Source: Maribacter sp.
Lineage (GTDB): Bacteria > Bacteroidota > Bacteroidia > Flavobacteriales > Flavobacteriaceae
Reading direction: 5' to 3'
DNA length: 64,000 bases
Assembly: GCA_020629285.1 (NCBI GenBank)
Contig: JAHDDP010000007.1
Coordinates: forward strand, 1-64,000
Within the stretch, counting starts at the first letter, position 1. Each line of letters opens with the position of its first letter. Positions 18,451 to 27,167 of this stretch are shown here, in pieces. The notes beneath the pieces are model-generated. The model worked only from the letters and a program-made list of their open reading frames with translations, made no database searches and was not told the DNA's origin. The translations under genes and the position numbers were made by a program.

Positions 18451-19873
18451 TGAGCTATTTGGTGTAGTACTTGAATACATCAACTTTGTATTCTTTGTAT
18501 TTACCGTAATTCTGTTTGTTCTTTTTTCTCTAATGGCATATTTCTCCACAAGAAATTCTATTCATTATAGAAACAAAAACAGCTTTACCGATGTATCTAA
18601 AATAATGGCATCTCCATTAGCTCCGACCATTACCATAATCGCACCTGCTTATAATGAAGGGTTGACCATCGTAGAAAATATACGATCTCTGCTATCGCTA
18701 CAATATGTCAATTATGATGTTATGGTGGTCAATGACGGTAGTAAAGATGATACATTACAGAAATTGATAGATTCTTATGATCTAGAAAAGATAGATGTTG
18801 AAATGGATCCAGACTGGAAATCTAAACCTGTTCGTGGTATTTATAAATCAAAAAATAGGGCTTTTGAAAAACTTACGGTAATAGATAAAATGAATGGTGG
18901 TAAATCTGATGCCCTCAATGCCGGTGTTTCTCTTTCTACTAGTAAGTATGTGGGGTGCATAGATGTTGATTGTCTTTTGCAACCAGATGCTTTGTTACAT
19001 GTGGTCAAGTCATTTTTTCAACGTTCCAAAAAAAGGGTTATTGCCGTTGGTGGTGTTATTAGAGTGGCTAATTCTTGCGTAATTCAAGGGGGACAATTAG
19101 AAGAGATAAAACTACCTTCTAACTGGTTGGCTAGATTTCAACTGTTAGAATATACCCGTTCTTTTATTTTAGGTAGAATGGCTTGGGGTAGAATTGATAG
19201 TTTGCTTATAATCTCTGGAGCATTCGGCTTTTTTGAACGTGAAATCGCATTGGCCGTTGGTGGGTATGATACCGATACCGTTGGCGAAGACATGGAGATC
19301 GTTTTTAAAATGCGCCGTTACATGCATGATAGAAAAGAACCGTATACCATTGAATATATACCTGATCCATTATGCTGGACAGAGGTACCCGAAGATCTTA
19401 AGATACTTGTAAACCAAAGAGACCGTTGGGCTCGTGGAAATCTAGAGACATTGTTCAAGCACAAAGACATGCTGTTCAATTCAAAGTACGGTAGATTGGG
19501 TTTATTAAGCTACCCTTATTGGTTTTTCTATGAATGGCTTTCACCTTTGTTGGAGTTCTTTGGTTTTTTTACCATTATTCTCTTTGCCTACTTGGGTATA
19601 TTGAATTGGGAATTTTTTCTAATGATCACCTTATCCATTTTCTTGTTTTCCATTATGATTTCTTTCTATGCCATTCTATGGGATGTCTACTCATATAATC
19701 AGTACAGAAAAACGAAAGATATATTAATTCTTATGGGACTAGCGATCTTAGAACCTTTCATATTTCACCCGATCGTAGTGTATGCTGCAGTAAGGGGCAA
19801 CTACAAAAAACTATTTAAAATAAAATCTGGCTGGGGTTCTCAAGTTAGAAAAGGTTTTGCAAAAGCAACATAA
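18443..19873 (+). CDS. Processive-type GT2 family membrane glycosyltransferase
   Basis: A 476-residue BcsA/PgaC/HAS-like synthase. TM1 (about 9-33), GT-A domain with PAYNEG, VNDGSKDD (Asp98), DVD at 174-176, GED at 281-283 and QRDRW at 325-329 (the processivity-linked QxxRW), then three to four C-terminal TM helices (about 358-445). It would polymerise a beta-linked glycan from a nucleotide sugar while extruding it. There is no PilZ domain and no BcsB-like partner, so control likely comes through the neighbouring phosphorelay and HEAT protein. The sugar cannot be inferred. Confidence 0.9.
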   Translation: MDSELFGVVLEYINFVFFVFTVILFVLFSLMAYFSTRNSIHYRNKNSFTDVSKIMASPLAPTITIIAPAYNEGLTIVENIRSLLSLQYVNYDVMVVNDGSKDDTLQKLIDSYDLEKIDVEMDPDWKSKPVRGIYKSKNRAFEKLTVIDKMNGGKSDALNAGVSLSTSKYVGCIDVDCLLQPDALLHVVKSFFQRSKKRVIAVGGVIRVANSCVIQGGQLEEIKLPSNWLARFQLLEYTRSFILGRMAWGRIDSLLIISGAFGFFEREIALAVGGYDTDTVGEDMEIVFKMRRYMHDRKEPYTIEYIPDPLCWTEVPEDLKILVNQRDRWARGNLETLFKHKDMLFNSKYGRLGLLSYPYWFFYEWLSPLLEFFGFFTIILFAYLGILNWEFFLMITLSIFLFSIMISFYAILWDVYSYNQYRKTKDILILMGLAILEPFIFHPIVVYAAVRGNYKKLFKIKSGWGSQVRKGFAKAT

Positions 19874-19878
19874 AAGTA

Positions 19879-22260
19879 ATGAATACAAGTAGTATAGATA
19901 GATATTCTTTAAAGCAGTATACACGGCTTATGATATCCTTTTTTGGATGTTTGCTGGTATTGACGCTTTTTCAATATTGTGTACTGTACTATAAGGGAGT
20001 CATTGATTCTATTTTCTCTGTTAGCTTGTTAAAAGCTATTGTACACCAAATAGGATTTACTGCGTTAATGGGTATTATTATGGTATTCCCTTTTAATTTT
20101 TGGGAAAATTTACGCTCTAAATATGGCTTTAATCTTGTTTTTGGATTATTGGGTCTGGTGTTGATTTTTGAAGCTGTTCTTACTGCTTATTTCTGTACAA
20201 CTTTAGTGCCTTTAGGGTCAGATATCATTGGGTATAGTTATGAAGATATGAAAATCACCATAGCTAATTCAGGTGGTATCATGATTTCGGTTTACTTGCT
20301 ATTTGCTTCGATTTCTTTGATAAGTCTCTTTTTAGTACTGTATAGAATTACTTCCAAATTCTATCACAGAATTAGCAAAATGTATCCGTTTACCATTGTA
20401 CTTTTTAGTCTTTTTGTGGCTTCTTTATTTACGGATGGCAAACCAATCAACCAGAACAAAGTACAGTATTTGGCTGTTAATGTTTATAGTACCAGTACTG
20501 AAGATAATTCATATACCTCTGTTGAAGAATATCCTTTGGTTCAAGATTCTACTATTGAGAATGTATTGGGAGATTATTTTGAGTTGAAAGAAGAAAAACC
20601 CAATATCGTCTTTGTAATGGTTGAAGGTCTGGGCAGGGATTTTGTGGGTGAAGGTGCCGAATTTGGTGGTTTTACGCCTTACTTAGATTCCCTTACGACG
20701 AAGTCTTTATACTGGGAAAATTTCTTGAGCAATACGGGTAGAACTTTTGGTGTTTTACCGTCTCTGTTAGGTTCATTGCCCTTTGGTAAAAGTGGGTTTA
20801 TGGAACTTGAAAAATACCCTAACAAACTTACATTGTTCAGTGTATTAAAAAACAATGGTTACCATACTTCGTTTTATCAGGGAACCAATAGCTCTTTTGA
20901 TAAGGTGGATCGCTTTCTACGAAGTGAGAATTTAGATTTTGTTTTAGATAAATCAGGTTTTGGAAATAAATATGAAAAGCAGGCAGAAGATGCTGCAGGT
21001 TCGTCATGGGGTTATCCGGATAAGGAATTATTCAAAAAAAGCCTGAGTCTAGAAAGAAGTGTTGATCAGCCTAGATTAGAGGTATACATGACTATTAGTA
21101 CACACGAACCTTTTATTCCGCCTAATCAAAATTTCTTTGAAAAAAAGGTAAAGGATATATTGTCTAAAGGTGATTTTGATTCTAGAGTAGAGAAAATCGT
21201 TGAAAAGAACGATAATGTTTTTGCAACTTTATTGTATACAGATGATGCTATAAAATGGTTTATGGAGTCTTATAAATCGCAACCGAATTATGAGAATACC
21301 ATTTTCATATTTACGGGCGATCATAGACTTATACCTATACCGCAACGCAATAATATGAGTCGTTTTCATGTGCCATTGATTATGTACAGTCCGATGCTGA
21401 AAACAACCCGTAAAATGAGTTCTGTTTCTTCACATTTCGACGTAACCCCTTCTATATTGGCATTGCTCTCAAATTCATACGAATTAAAAATGCCCAAAAA
21501 AGTTGCTTGGATGGGCGGCGCGATAGATATGGAAACGGCATTTAGGTCAACCAAGAACATTCCATTAATGCGTAACAAAAATGAGTTAAAAGAATATATA
21601 AGTAAAGAAAAATTATATACCGATGGCGATATTATGGAACTTGATGAAGATATGGATATCAGTTCTACGTTTGGCGGTAGTTCGGTAGAAAAAACATTGG
21701 AAAGATTTAAATCAGTAAATCATTACGTTACTACAGAAAATAAGATAATTCCAGATAGTTTAACCATTTTCTCTGTACAGAAAGAAAAATTTACACCGGC
21801 AGAAATTACTTATATCAATAGTATTTATGATGGTAGTAATTTTGACCGTTCTTTTTTTAAGGCGCAAGACTTGGCTTTCGATAGAAAATGGGATGAGGCA
21901 TTATTACTATGCCGTTACATTCTTTCAGAGTCTCCTAGTCATATCGATACTAAGATTTTAATGGGCAGATTACAAATTTGGAAGGGTAATTACCAAGAGT
22001 CGGTTAAAATCTTGAAAGAGTGTATTGCCATGAACCCTAATTATATAGATTCTTATGCTGCACTTTTTGATGTCTATTTCTGGTACGATAAATATGAGGA
22101 GGGACTTGCCTTAGTAGATATTGTTCAAGAGAACAGTGCTAGTGCCAATGAAATTTATAGTAAAATTTCAAGGGCAAAGAACGTGGCTAGAAAAGCGGGA
22201 ATTAATATTCATAAAAACACAAATAAAGAGACTGAAAATACGTTAGCATACGTAGAGTAA
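19879..22260 (+). CDS. LtaS/OpgB-like alkaline-phosphatase-fold transferase with TPR tail
   Basis: A 793-residue membrane enzyme. Five TM helices (about 17-38, 51-71, 85-110, 132-156, 168-185) precede an extracytoplasmic sulfatase-fold domain (about 240-560). LtaS metal/active residues can be matched: Glu249 in VMVEG, Thr289 in TGRTFG as nucleophile, Asp481-His482 in FTGDHR and His497. LtaS and OpgB transfer phosphoglycerol from phosphatidylglycerol. The C-terminal part (about 650-780) has TPR-like helices (RKWDEALLLCRYIL, GNYQESVKILKECIAMNP). The fusion suggests it docks on the TPR-bearing YaiO protein or polymer. Its TAATG junction overlaps the next gene by 1 nt. Donor and acceptor are unknown. 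Confidence 0.85.
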   Translation: MNTSSIDRYSLKQYTRLMISFFGCLLVLTLFQYCVLYYKGVIDSIFSVSLLKAIVHQIGFTALMGIIMVFPFNFWENLRSKYGFNLVFGLLGLVLIFEAVLTAYFCTTLVPLGSDIIGYSYEDMKITIANSGGIMISVYLLFASISLISLFLVLYRITSKFYHRISKMYPFTIVLFSLFVASLFTDGKPINQNKVQYLAVNVYSTSTEDNSYTSVEEYPLVQDSTIENVLGDYFELKEEKPNIVFVMVEGLGRDFVGEGAEFGGFTPYLDSLTTKSLYWENFLSNTGRTFGVLPSLLGSLPFGKSGFMELEKYPNKLTLFSVLKNNGYHTSFYQGTNSSFDKVDRFLRSENLDFVLDKSGFGNKYEKQAEDAAGSSWGYPDKELFKKSLSLERSVDQPRLEVYMTISTHEPFIPPNQNFFEKKVKDILSKGDFDSRVEKIVEKNDNVFATLLYTDDAIKWFMESYKSQPNYENTIFIFTGDHRLIPIPQRNNMSRFHVPLIMYSPMLKTTRKMSSVSSHFDVTPSILALLSNSYELKMPKKVAWMGGAIDMETAFRSTKNIPLMRNKNELKEYISKEKLYTDGDIMELDEDMDISSTFGGSSVEKTLERFKSVNHYVTTENKIIPDSLTIFSVQKEKFTPAEITYINSIYDGSNFDRSFFKAQDLAFDRKWDEALLLCRYILSESPSHIDTKILMGRLQIWKGNYQESVKILKECIAMNPNYIDSYAALFDVYFWYDKYEEGLALVDIVQENSASANEIYSKISRAKNVARKAGINIHKNTNKETENTLAYVE

Positions 22261-23573
22261 TGAAAAAACTCAGTTTACATATCATACTATTAATTGTGTT
22301 ATCCTTTGTGCATAGGGTCTATGGTCAGGGTGCACAAAATGCTATGCCTTCATTTGAAATCGCATATGCCTTGGCGTATGAAGGTAAGACCAACACTGCC
22401 CATAACATGCTGTACAAGCTAGTTAACACTCAAGAATCTAAAGAAGAGACTTCATTATTGTGGGCCAGTACATTAAGTTGGAGAGGTGATTATAACTTGG
22501 CAAGATCTGAATTCAATAGTATTCTATCAGAAAATAAAACCAATAGAGATGCTTGGATTTCTGCGGTTAAAAACGAATTATATGCCAAGAATTACGCAAC
22601 GGCCTTAGGTCTTGCCAATAAAGCTTTGATTCATATTTCAAATGACCATGAACTATCTAGGTTGCGGGTAGTTGCTACAAATGGGGTAAATGGTACCGCA
22701 TATGACGATAATGGTTGGTACAATGTAGAAAGTTCTGTTAGTAAGAAGTTTATACGTACTAATAATAATACCGCAGCTTCGAAAGATGCTAAGAGGGGAG
22801 AACTAGAAAACGTTCATAAAACCCCGGTAACCGAAGAGAAGCACAAAAATACAGTAATGGTTAATAGTGCGCTTACGTTTTTTGACAAACGTTTTGACCC
22901 CATTACAACTTCAAGCATTTCTTTTAAACGACAGACTCCTTTAGGGGCTATCATACCTAGAATTAATAATAGTAACAGGGTAGGTAAAAACGGTATACAG
23001 CTAGATTTAGATTTGTATCCTAAAATAACAAAAGGGGTTTATGCGTATGTGAATTACGGGTATTCAGAATCTGACCTATATCCAAACCATAAGGTTGGTG
23101 GAGATGTGTATTACAATCATAAGAGCGGTATTGAATTTTCTGCGGGTGGACGATTTATCAACTTTGCGACTAAAGACGTTAAATCCATTACCAACTCTTT
23201 AGGGTATTATACGGGTAACTACTATTTCTCTTTACGTTCCTTTATAACGCCTGAGTCTAATAACTTGACCAACGTGTCCGGTAACCTGTTAGTGCGCAAG
23301 TATCTAAAAGATGCAAAAAATTATTTGGGATTAAATGTAGGTTATGGATTTTCACCAGAGCTAAGGCAATTTACATCAGGTGATCAATTGTTGGCAGAAA
23401 CATTATTATATATCGAATCGCAACGATTGAGTTTTGAATACCAGTTTACAAGTAAGAATAATCTAAGTGCTTACAGAACTAATGTGGGTGTATTGCGACA
23501 AGAGCAATCTTTTGATCCTGGTAGTTATTTCTATTCCATATCCGCAGGTTTAACATATGAGTTTAATTTTTAG
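22260..23573 (+). CDS. YaiO-family outer-membrane beta-barrel protein with TPRs
   Basis: A 437-residue exported protein: signal peptide (1-22, cut after VYG), TPR-like helices (about 28-150; AYALAYEGKTNTAHNML, NLARSEFNSIL, NYATALGLANKAL), a charged linker, then a C-terminal barrel (about 195-437) ending in aromatic YEFNF, as expected for BAM insertion. YaiO-type barrels with periplasmic TPRs resemble the PgaA/BcsC export layout. Here it would be the outer-membrane exit for the GT2 product. In E. coli, yaiO also sits beside a GT2 gene (yaiP), supporting the link. The last 11 bp overlap the convergent GDPD gene. Confidence 0.85.
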   Translation: MKKLSLHIILLIVLSFVHRVYGQGAQNAMPSFEIAYALAYEGKTNTAHNMLYKLVNTQESKEETSLLWASTLSWRGDYNLARSEFNSILSENKTNRDAWISAVKNELYAKNYATALGLANKALIHISNDHELSRLRVVATNGVNGTAYDDNGWYNVESSVSKKFIRTNNNTAASKDAKRGELENVHKTPVTEEKHKNTVMVNSALTFFDKRFDPITTSSISFKRQTPLGAIIPRINNSNRVGKNGIQLDLDLYPKITKGVYAYVNYGYSESDLYPNHKVGGDVYYNHKSGIEFSAGGRFINFATKDVKSITNSLGYYTGNYYFSLRSFITPESNNLTNVSGNLLVRKYLKDAKNYLGLNVGYGFSPELRQFTSGDQLLAETLLYIESQRLSFEYQFTSKNNLSAYRTNVGVLRQEQSFDPGSYFYSISAGLTYEFNF

Positions 23574-24879
23574 ACTGCATAGCGGTAATCCATTTATCGG
23601 CATACATTCCGTACACTAATCCCAATTCGTTATCGTATACATATTGCTCGTCTTTACCGATATCAAAGTTTACATTAAAGACATATACTTTAATTCCAGC
23701 ATCTCTTAATTGTAGCATCAGTTTCTTTTGACTGGATATGATTCTTCTAGATACCGCTGCATATTTTACATTATTTACCTTTAAAAAGTTTACTTTATCT
23801 CCTTTTATCGCTAATAACGGTTCTTGAGAAATCATGGTATGTATGCCTTGCTCAGATGCTTTTTCTACCGCCATAACACTGAATAGTTCCATAACTAGAC
23901 GGTCTTTATCAACAAAGGCATTGGCAAATGCTACAGGATTGTTTACCTTATCGGTAATCAATGTAGCATCTGGGTGATTTTTAAACCAGGTATTGATACC
24001 ATCCATATCTAAAGTAGTATAATCGCCATATATTTTTTGCTTCATGAATTGAGCGTGTGTAGGTGGTAAGCTTCCTGTATAATCAGTGAAACGTGCCCAC
24101 ATATTCCAGTCATGTGCCGCTACTAATTTGCCGTCTGAAGTTTCTATAATGTCCAATTCAAAATTGCGGAATCCCTTTTTATAATTTTCATCTAAAGCAT
24201 GTTTAGAGTTGGTAGATTTTACGCCATTGATTTCACCGCCGGCATGGGCTATGTATCTATCTATACTAGATTCAAATTCATAAACTTCTCTTGGAAAGTA
24301 AATTACCTTGTTATCAATAGTCTTATCGATTGTTATTGTTTCTGTAATGTAATTATCATGAATCTGCTCGGTAATAGCTCCGTCCATATTGTGCATAATA
24401 TAGGCTTGCCTTCCTTTAAGGTTAGCTAATTGTATAAGCCCCAATGTATTTAGATGCTTTGCATAAGCCGTTAATTGTGCAGCTGCCGAATCGTGTGCCA
24501 ATATGGCGAATACCGCTTTATCGTTAATCATTCTAGAAAGTACGTCAATAAATGCCTTTACATCTTCTTTGCTACCATATGTATCAAAAGTCTTGAACTC
24601 AAACTTAGTATTGGGTTGCAAATGAACAATCGTTAACCCGCGTTCTATGGCTTCGGTCTGTTGGGCATAGGTAAAGGTGCTGCGCTCATGTGTATTAAAA
24701 CTATGGCTGTTCAATTCTAAAGTTGCATCTTCTAAATCTGCCACTGAAGAAGTTGGGGTAGTTTCAATTGCATGTATAGGGTAAATAATAAAAAGGAATG
24801 TAATGAGTAAAACCAGTTTACAGCTTTTTAGAATAGAAGAGCATCTTTTCATTTGTGTGTTGTTATAAGTCGTTTTCAA
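23563..24879 (-). CDS. Exported ILEI/FAM3-like plus GDPD-like protein
   Basis: A 438-residue protein with an N-terminal signal/TM segment (about 20-37). Residues about 65-190 look like an ILEI/FAM3 domain (GLTIVHLQPNT.., FDTY, AVFAILAHDSAA, LGL, GRQAYIMHN). Residues about 205-435 look like a glycerophosphodiester phosphodiesterase: His212 in AHAGG, Glu241-x-Asp243 in FELDIIETSDG and His256-Asp in AAHDW. The usual HRGxxxxxPENT is replaced by HAGG....STNS, a variant active site. GDPDs release glycerol-3-phosphate from glycerophosphodiesters. It is convergent with the glycan operon (11-bp overlap), and a role in trimming phosphoglycerol decorations is inferred. Confidence 0.75.
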   Translation of the reverse strand: MKTTYNNTQMKRCSSILKSCKLVLLITFLFIIYPIHAIETTPTSSVADLEDATLELNSHSFNTHERSTFTYAQQTEAIERGLTIVHLQPNTKFEFKTFDTYGSKEDVKAFIDVLSRMINDKAVFAILAHDSAAAQLTAYAKHLNTLGLIQLANLKGRQAYIMHNMDGAITEQIHDNYITETITIDKTIDNKVIYFPREVYEFESSIDRYIAHAGGEINGVKSTNSKHALDENYKKGFRNFELDIIETSDGKLVAAHDWNMWARFTDYTGSLPPTHAQFMKQKIYGDYTTLDMDGINTWFKNHPDATLITDKVNNPVAFANAFVDKDRLVMELFSVMAVEKASEQGIHTMISQEPLLAIKGDKVNFLKVNNVKYAAVSRRIISSQKKLMLQLRDAGIKVYVFNVNFDIGKDEQYVYDNELGLVYGMYADKWITAMQSKN

Positions 24880-25094
24880 GTTTAAGAATGGGTGCCAATA
24901 ATATCTACTTTAAAAACGTATATATATATAAGGTATTGTAAAGAAGGAATTCTATGTACCATATTACTTCCTTGTGATTTTAAATTTAAGATGAGATAAA
25001 AGTATTTTAACTTTAATTTAAAGAATATTTTAAATTTTTTTATTAAGATTAAGATTGTAACTGCTTAAAAATGAGACGTTTTTAAAGATAATAT

Positions 25095-25115
25095 CGATTA
25101 AATACCATTTAATCG
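25095..25115. repeat. Perfect 9-bp inverted repeat
   Basis: CGATTAAAT, a 3-nt spacer and ATTTAATCG. It lies about 130 bp upstream of the predicted miniprotein promoter, so it is an operator candidate rather than a terminator (no T run). Confidence 0.55.
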
Positions 25116-25229
25116 GTTGTAACGCACCTCTGTAAACCCCTATAAAACCTAATGTTTACAACATTTTCAACCTAAACAACACCTTTTTGTATGTTTTACA
25201 ACAGTTTTAATTTGGTTCACCACATTTTG

Positions 25230-25260
25230 TTGTGACAATCTTAACATCGGTATATATTTA
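25230..25260 (+). promoter_or_regulatory. Promoter of the tandem miniprotein unit
   Basis: TTG at 25230-25232, a 20-nt spacer and TATATTTA at 25253-25260 fit the flavobacterial TTG-N17-23-TAnnTTTG promoter, with A for the last G. The start site would fall near 25266, giving a leader of about 43 nt before the ATG at 25309. Confidence 0.5.
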
Positions 25261-25308
25261 CTTCAAGATATAATTACCCAAATCAAGATTAACTTTTAAA
25301 CCTGCATT

Positions 25309-25407
25309 ATGCTTTACGACACTTACGGAGAAGAATATTTAGTTTTTCTTCAAGATTTAAACGAAATTCTTAGTATCAACGAATTAGCTGAGTTGGACTA
25401 TATGTAA
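25309..25407 (+). CDS. Miniprotein 1 of a tandem pair
   Basis: A 32-codon ORF from ATG to TAA. The product is acidic, with core EYLVFLQDLNEIL in the middle and ELAELDYM at the end. The core matches the neighbouring small ORF (Y..F-[LI]-QDLN-x-IL), and both ATGs follow ACCCAAAT by 30-33 nt, which points to tandem duplication and makes chance ORFs unlikely. It would form one amphipathic helix; there is no TM segment or signal. It lies between a good promoter and a strong terminator. Function unknown: short regulator, peptide ligand or leader are all possible. Confidence 0.6.
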   Translation: MLYDTYGEEYLVFLQDLNEILSINELAELDYM

Positions 25408-25441
25408 ATCAACCCAAATACAAACCTATAAAAACAATCTC

Positions 25442-25543
25442 ATGGCACATCAAAATCAAGATTTCTCATCGTATCAAAATTTTATTCAGGATTTGAATAG
25501 TATTCTTGTCAACTTTAATATTAACAAGTTAACTTATTCTTAG
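25442..25543 (+). CDS. Miniprotein 2 of a tandem pair
   Basis: A 33-codon ORF from ATG to TAG, 34 nt after the first. The product is Gln/Asn-rich and near neutral, with core YQNFIQDLNSIL aligning to the first miniprotein's YLVFLQDLNEIL without gaps. The tail (NINKLTYS) differs from the acidic tail of its partner. Conserved core with diverged tails is what selection on two related peptides would look like. An 18-bp-stem terminator follows 18 nt after the stop. Confidence 0.6.
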   Translation: MAHQNQDFSSYQNFIQDLNSILVNFNINKLTYS

Positions 25544-25560
25544 TGTTCCACAACATTAGA

Positions 25561-25602
25561 AAAAAAGAAAGCGCCCGTTAAAAACGGGCGCTTTCTTTTT
25601 TT
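25561..25602. terminator. Strong bidirectional terminator
   Basis: A perfect 18-bp stem (25561-25578 with 25584-25601, GC-rich core GCGCCCGT) has a 5-nt loop, A run on the left and T run on the right. It ends both the miniprotein transcript and leftward rpoD. Confidence 0.93.
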
Positions 25603-25618
25603 AAAACAGTGTAAATGT

Positions 25619-26482
25619 TTAGCCTAAATACGTTTTAAGCAACTTACTTCTAGAAGCATGACGTAATTTACGTATTGCTTTTTCACGAATTTGTCTAACA
25701 CGCTCTCTTGTTAAATCGAACGTTTGACCAATTTCTGCCAAAGTCATTGATTGTTGATCACCAATACCATAATAAAGCTTAACAACATCTGCCTCTCTTG
25801 GAGATAAAGTATCCAAAGCTCTATTGATTTCAGTATTTAATGATTGCTGTAATAAAATATTATCCGGTCTTGGAGACTCACCTGAACGTAAAACGTCATA
25901 TAGGTTAGAATCTTCACCTTCACGTAATGGTGCATCCATAGATACATGTCTACCTGAATTCTTAAGTGATTGCTTCACTTCAGAAACCGTCATTTCCAAT
26001 TCTTTTGCAATTTCTTCTGGAGAAGGCGGGCGTTCGTGAGCCTGCTCTAAGTAAGAAAATGTCTTTTTGATCTTATTGATCGAACCAATTTTGTTCAATG
26101 GTAAACGAACAACTCTAGATTGTTCTGCTAAAGCTTGTAGTATAGATTGTCTGATCCACCAAACGGCATAGGATATAAACTTAAATCCTCTTGTTTCATC
26201 AAATCTTTTTGCTGCTTTAACCAAGCCTAAATTTCCTTCGTTGATCAAATCCGGTAATTTAAGACCCTGATTCTGGTACTGTTTTGCTACCGATACTACG
26301 AATCTTAAGTTTGCTGTGGTCAATTTTTCCAAAGCTGCCTGACTACCTTCTCTAATCTTCTGCGCAAGTTCTACCTCTTCATTCGCTGTAATCAAATCAA
26401 TTTTACTGATATCTTGCAAGTATTTATCCAGTGATTTCGATTCACGATTCGTTACCTGCTTGATAATCTTTAGTTGCCTCAT
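25619..26482 (-). CDS. rpoD: Housekeeping RNA polymerase sigma factor RpoD
   Basis: The 287-residue primary sigma of Bacteroidota, which lacks the long region 1.1 and non-conserved insert of E. coli sigma-70. It has regions 1.2-2 (about 16-123; [25 protein letters not shown]), region 3 (about 130-190) and region 4 with the HTH (about 246-272; [19 protein letters not shown]). It directs transcription from TTG/TAnnTTTG promoters such as those marked in this window. Monocistronic, ending at a strong shared terminator. Confidence 0.97.
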   Translation of the reverse strand: MRQLKIIKQVTNRESKSLDKYLQDISKIDLITANEEVELAQKIREGSQAALEKLTTANLRFVVSVAKQYQNQGLKLPDLINEGNLGLVKAAKRFDETRGFKFISYAVWWIRQSILQALAEQSRVVRLPLNKIGSINKIKKTFSYLEQAHERPPSPEEIAKELEMTVSEVKQSLKNSGRHVSMDAPLREGEDSNLYDVLRSGESPRPDNILLQQSLNTEINRALDTLSPREADVVKLYYGIGDQQSMTLAEIGQTFDLTRERVRQIREKAIRKLRHASRSKLLKTYLG

Positions 26483-26626
26483 ATGTATGTATGGAATTTA
26501 GAAGTTGTACAAGAGTACAGTATAACGCTTTTTATCGGTATTTCCTAATGAATCTCACTATACTTCTACAGCATTTGTTAGCATTAACAAAGATTTAAGG
26601 ATTTAGGAGGTTGTTGCCTTAAAGCG

Positions 26627-26634
26627 TATTTTTG
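26627..26634 (+). promoter_or_regulatory. -7 element before the DUF6155 gene
   Basis: TATTTTTG is an exact TAnnTTTG match, 21 nt before the ATG at 26655. The -33 box is unclear (TTG at 26611 would be too close). Confidence 0.4.
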
Positions 26635-26654
26635 AATATATACACTGAACTTTT

Positions 26655-27164
26655 ATGAGTAAACGGGCATTAAAAACCTACCTGTCAAAGCTTCCTAAAA
26701 AGGCGTTGGAAGAGCAAATTATTGAGCTGTACGAAAAATTTCCTGCGGTAAAGACCTATTACGATTTTGCCTTCAACCCTAAAGAAGATAAATTGGTACA
26801 AGATGCAAAAGCTAAAATAGCCAATGAATATTTTCCGTTAAAAAGACGCAGGCCAAAAGCAAGACGATCTGTTGCCCAAAAATTTCTAAAGCATTTTATT
26901 AAACTAGGGGTAGACCCTCATTTAATTGCGGATGTTATGTGCTATAATCTTGAAATTGCACAAACGTTCTCAGCGGAGAAGAATGTTCCGGATGCTTTTT
27001 ATAAAAGTATGCTTAACTCTTTTAACGAGGTAATTCAATTTACTACGGTTCAGGGAATCTTTCCTGAATTTAGGGAGCGTATCTTAAAGATATATACGGA
27101 AACACAAAATCAAAAATGGCTCTTTGAAGAGGATTTCTCAAAGGCCTTGGATATAATAGATTAA
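26655..27164 (+). CDS. DUF6155 family protein
   Basis: A 169-residue soluble, basic, helical protein of a family I recognise as DUF6155, common in Flavobacteriia and Cytophagia and of unknown function. Typical parts are the N-terminal KRALKTYLSKLPKKALEEQI, FNPKEDKLVQ and a basic patch KRRRPKARRS that could bind nucleic acid. It is followed 3 nt later by the GhrA-like gene, so the two are likely cotranscribed. Confidence 0.8.
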   Translation: MSKRALKTYLSKLPKKALEEQIIELYEKFPAVKTYYDFAFNPKEDKLVQDAKAKIANEYFPLKRRRPKARRSVAQKFLKHFIKLGVDPHLIADVMCYNLEIAQTFSAEKNVPDAFYKSMLNSFNEVIQFTTVQGIFPEFRERILKIYTETQNQKWLFEEDFSKALDIID

Positions 27165-27167
27165 CCT

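Larger units (their letters stand above)
24880..25308. other. Gene-poor regulatory stretch before the miniproteins
   Basis: No convincing ORF is seen in 430 bp. It is AT-rich and holds a perfect 9-bp inverted repeat (25095-25115), an inverted TGTAAAC/GTTTACA pair (25131-25137, 25154-25160), direct TGTTTACAACA / TGTTTTACAACA copies, and the promoter at 25230. This density of symmetry suggests a regulated promoter. Confidence 0.5.
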
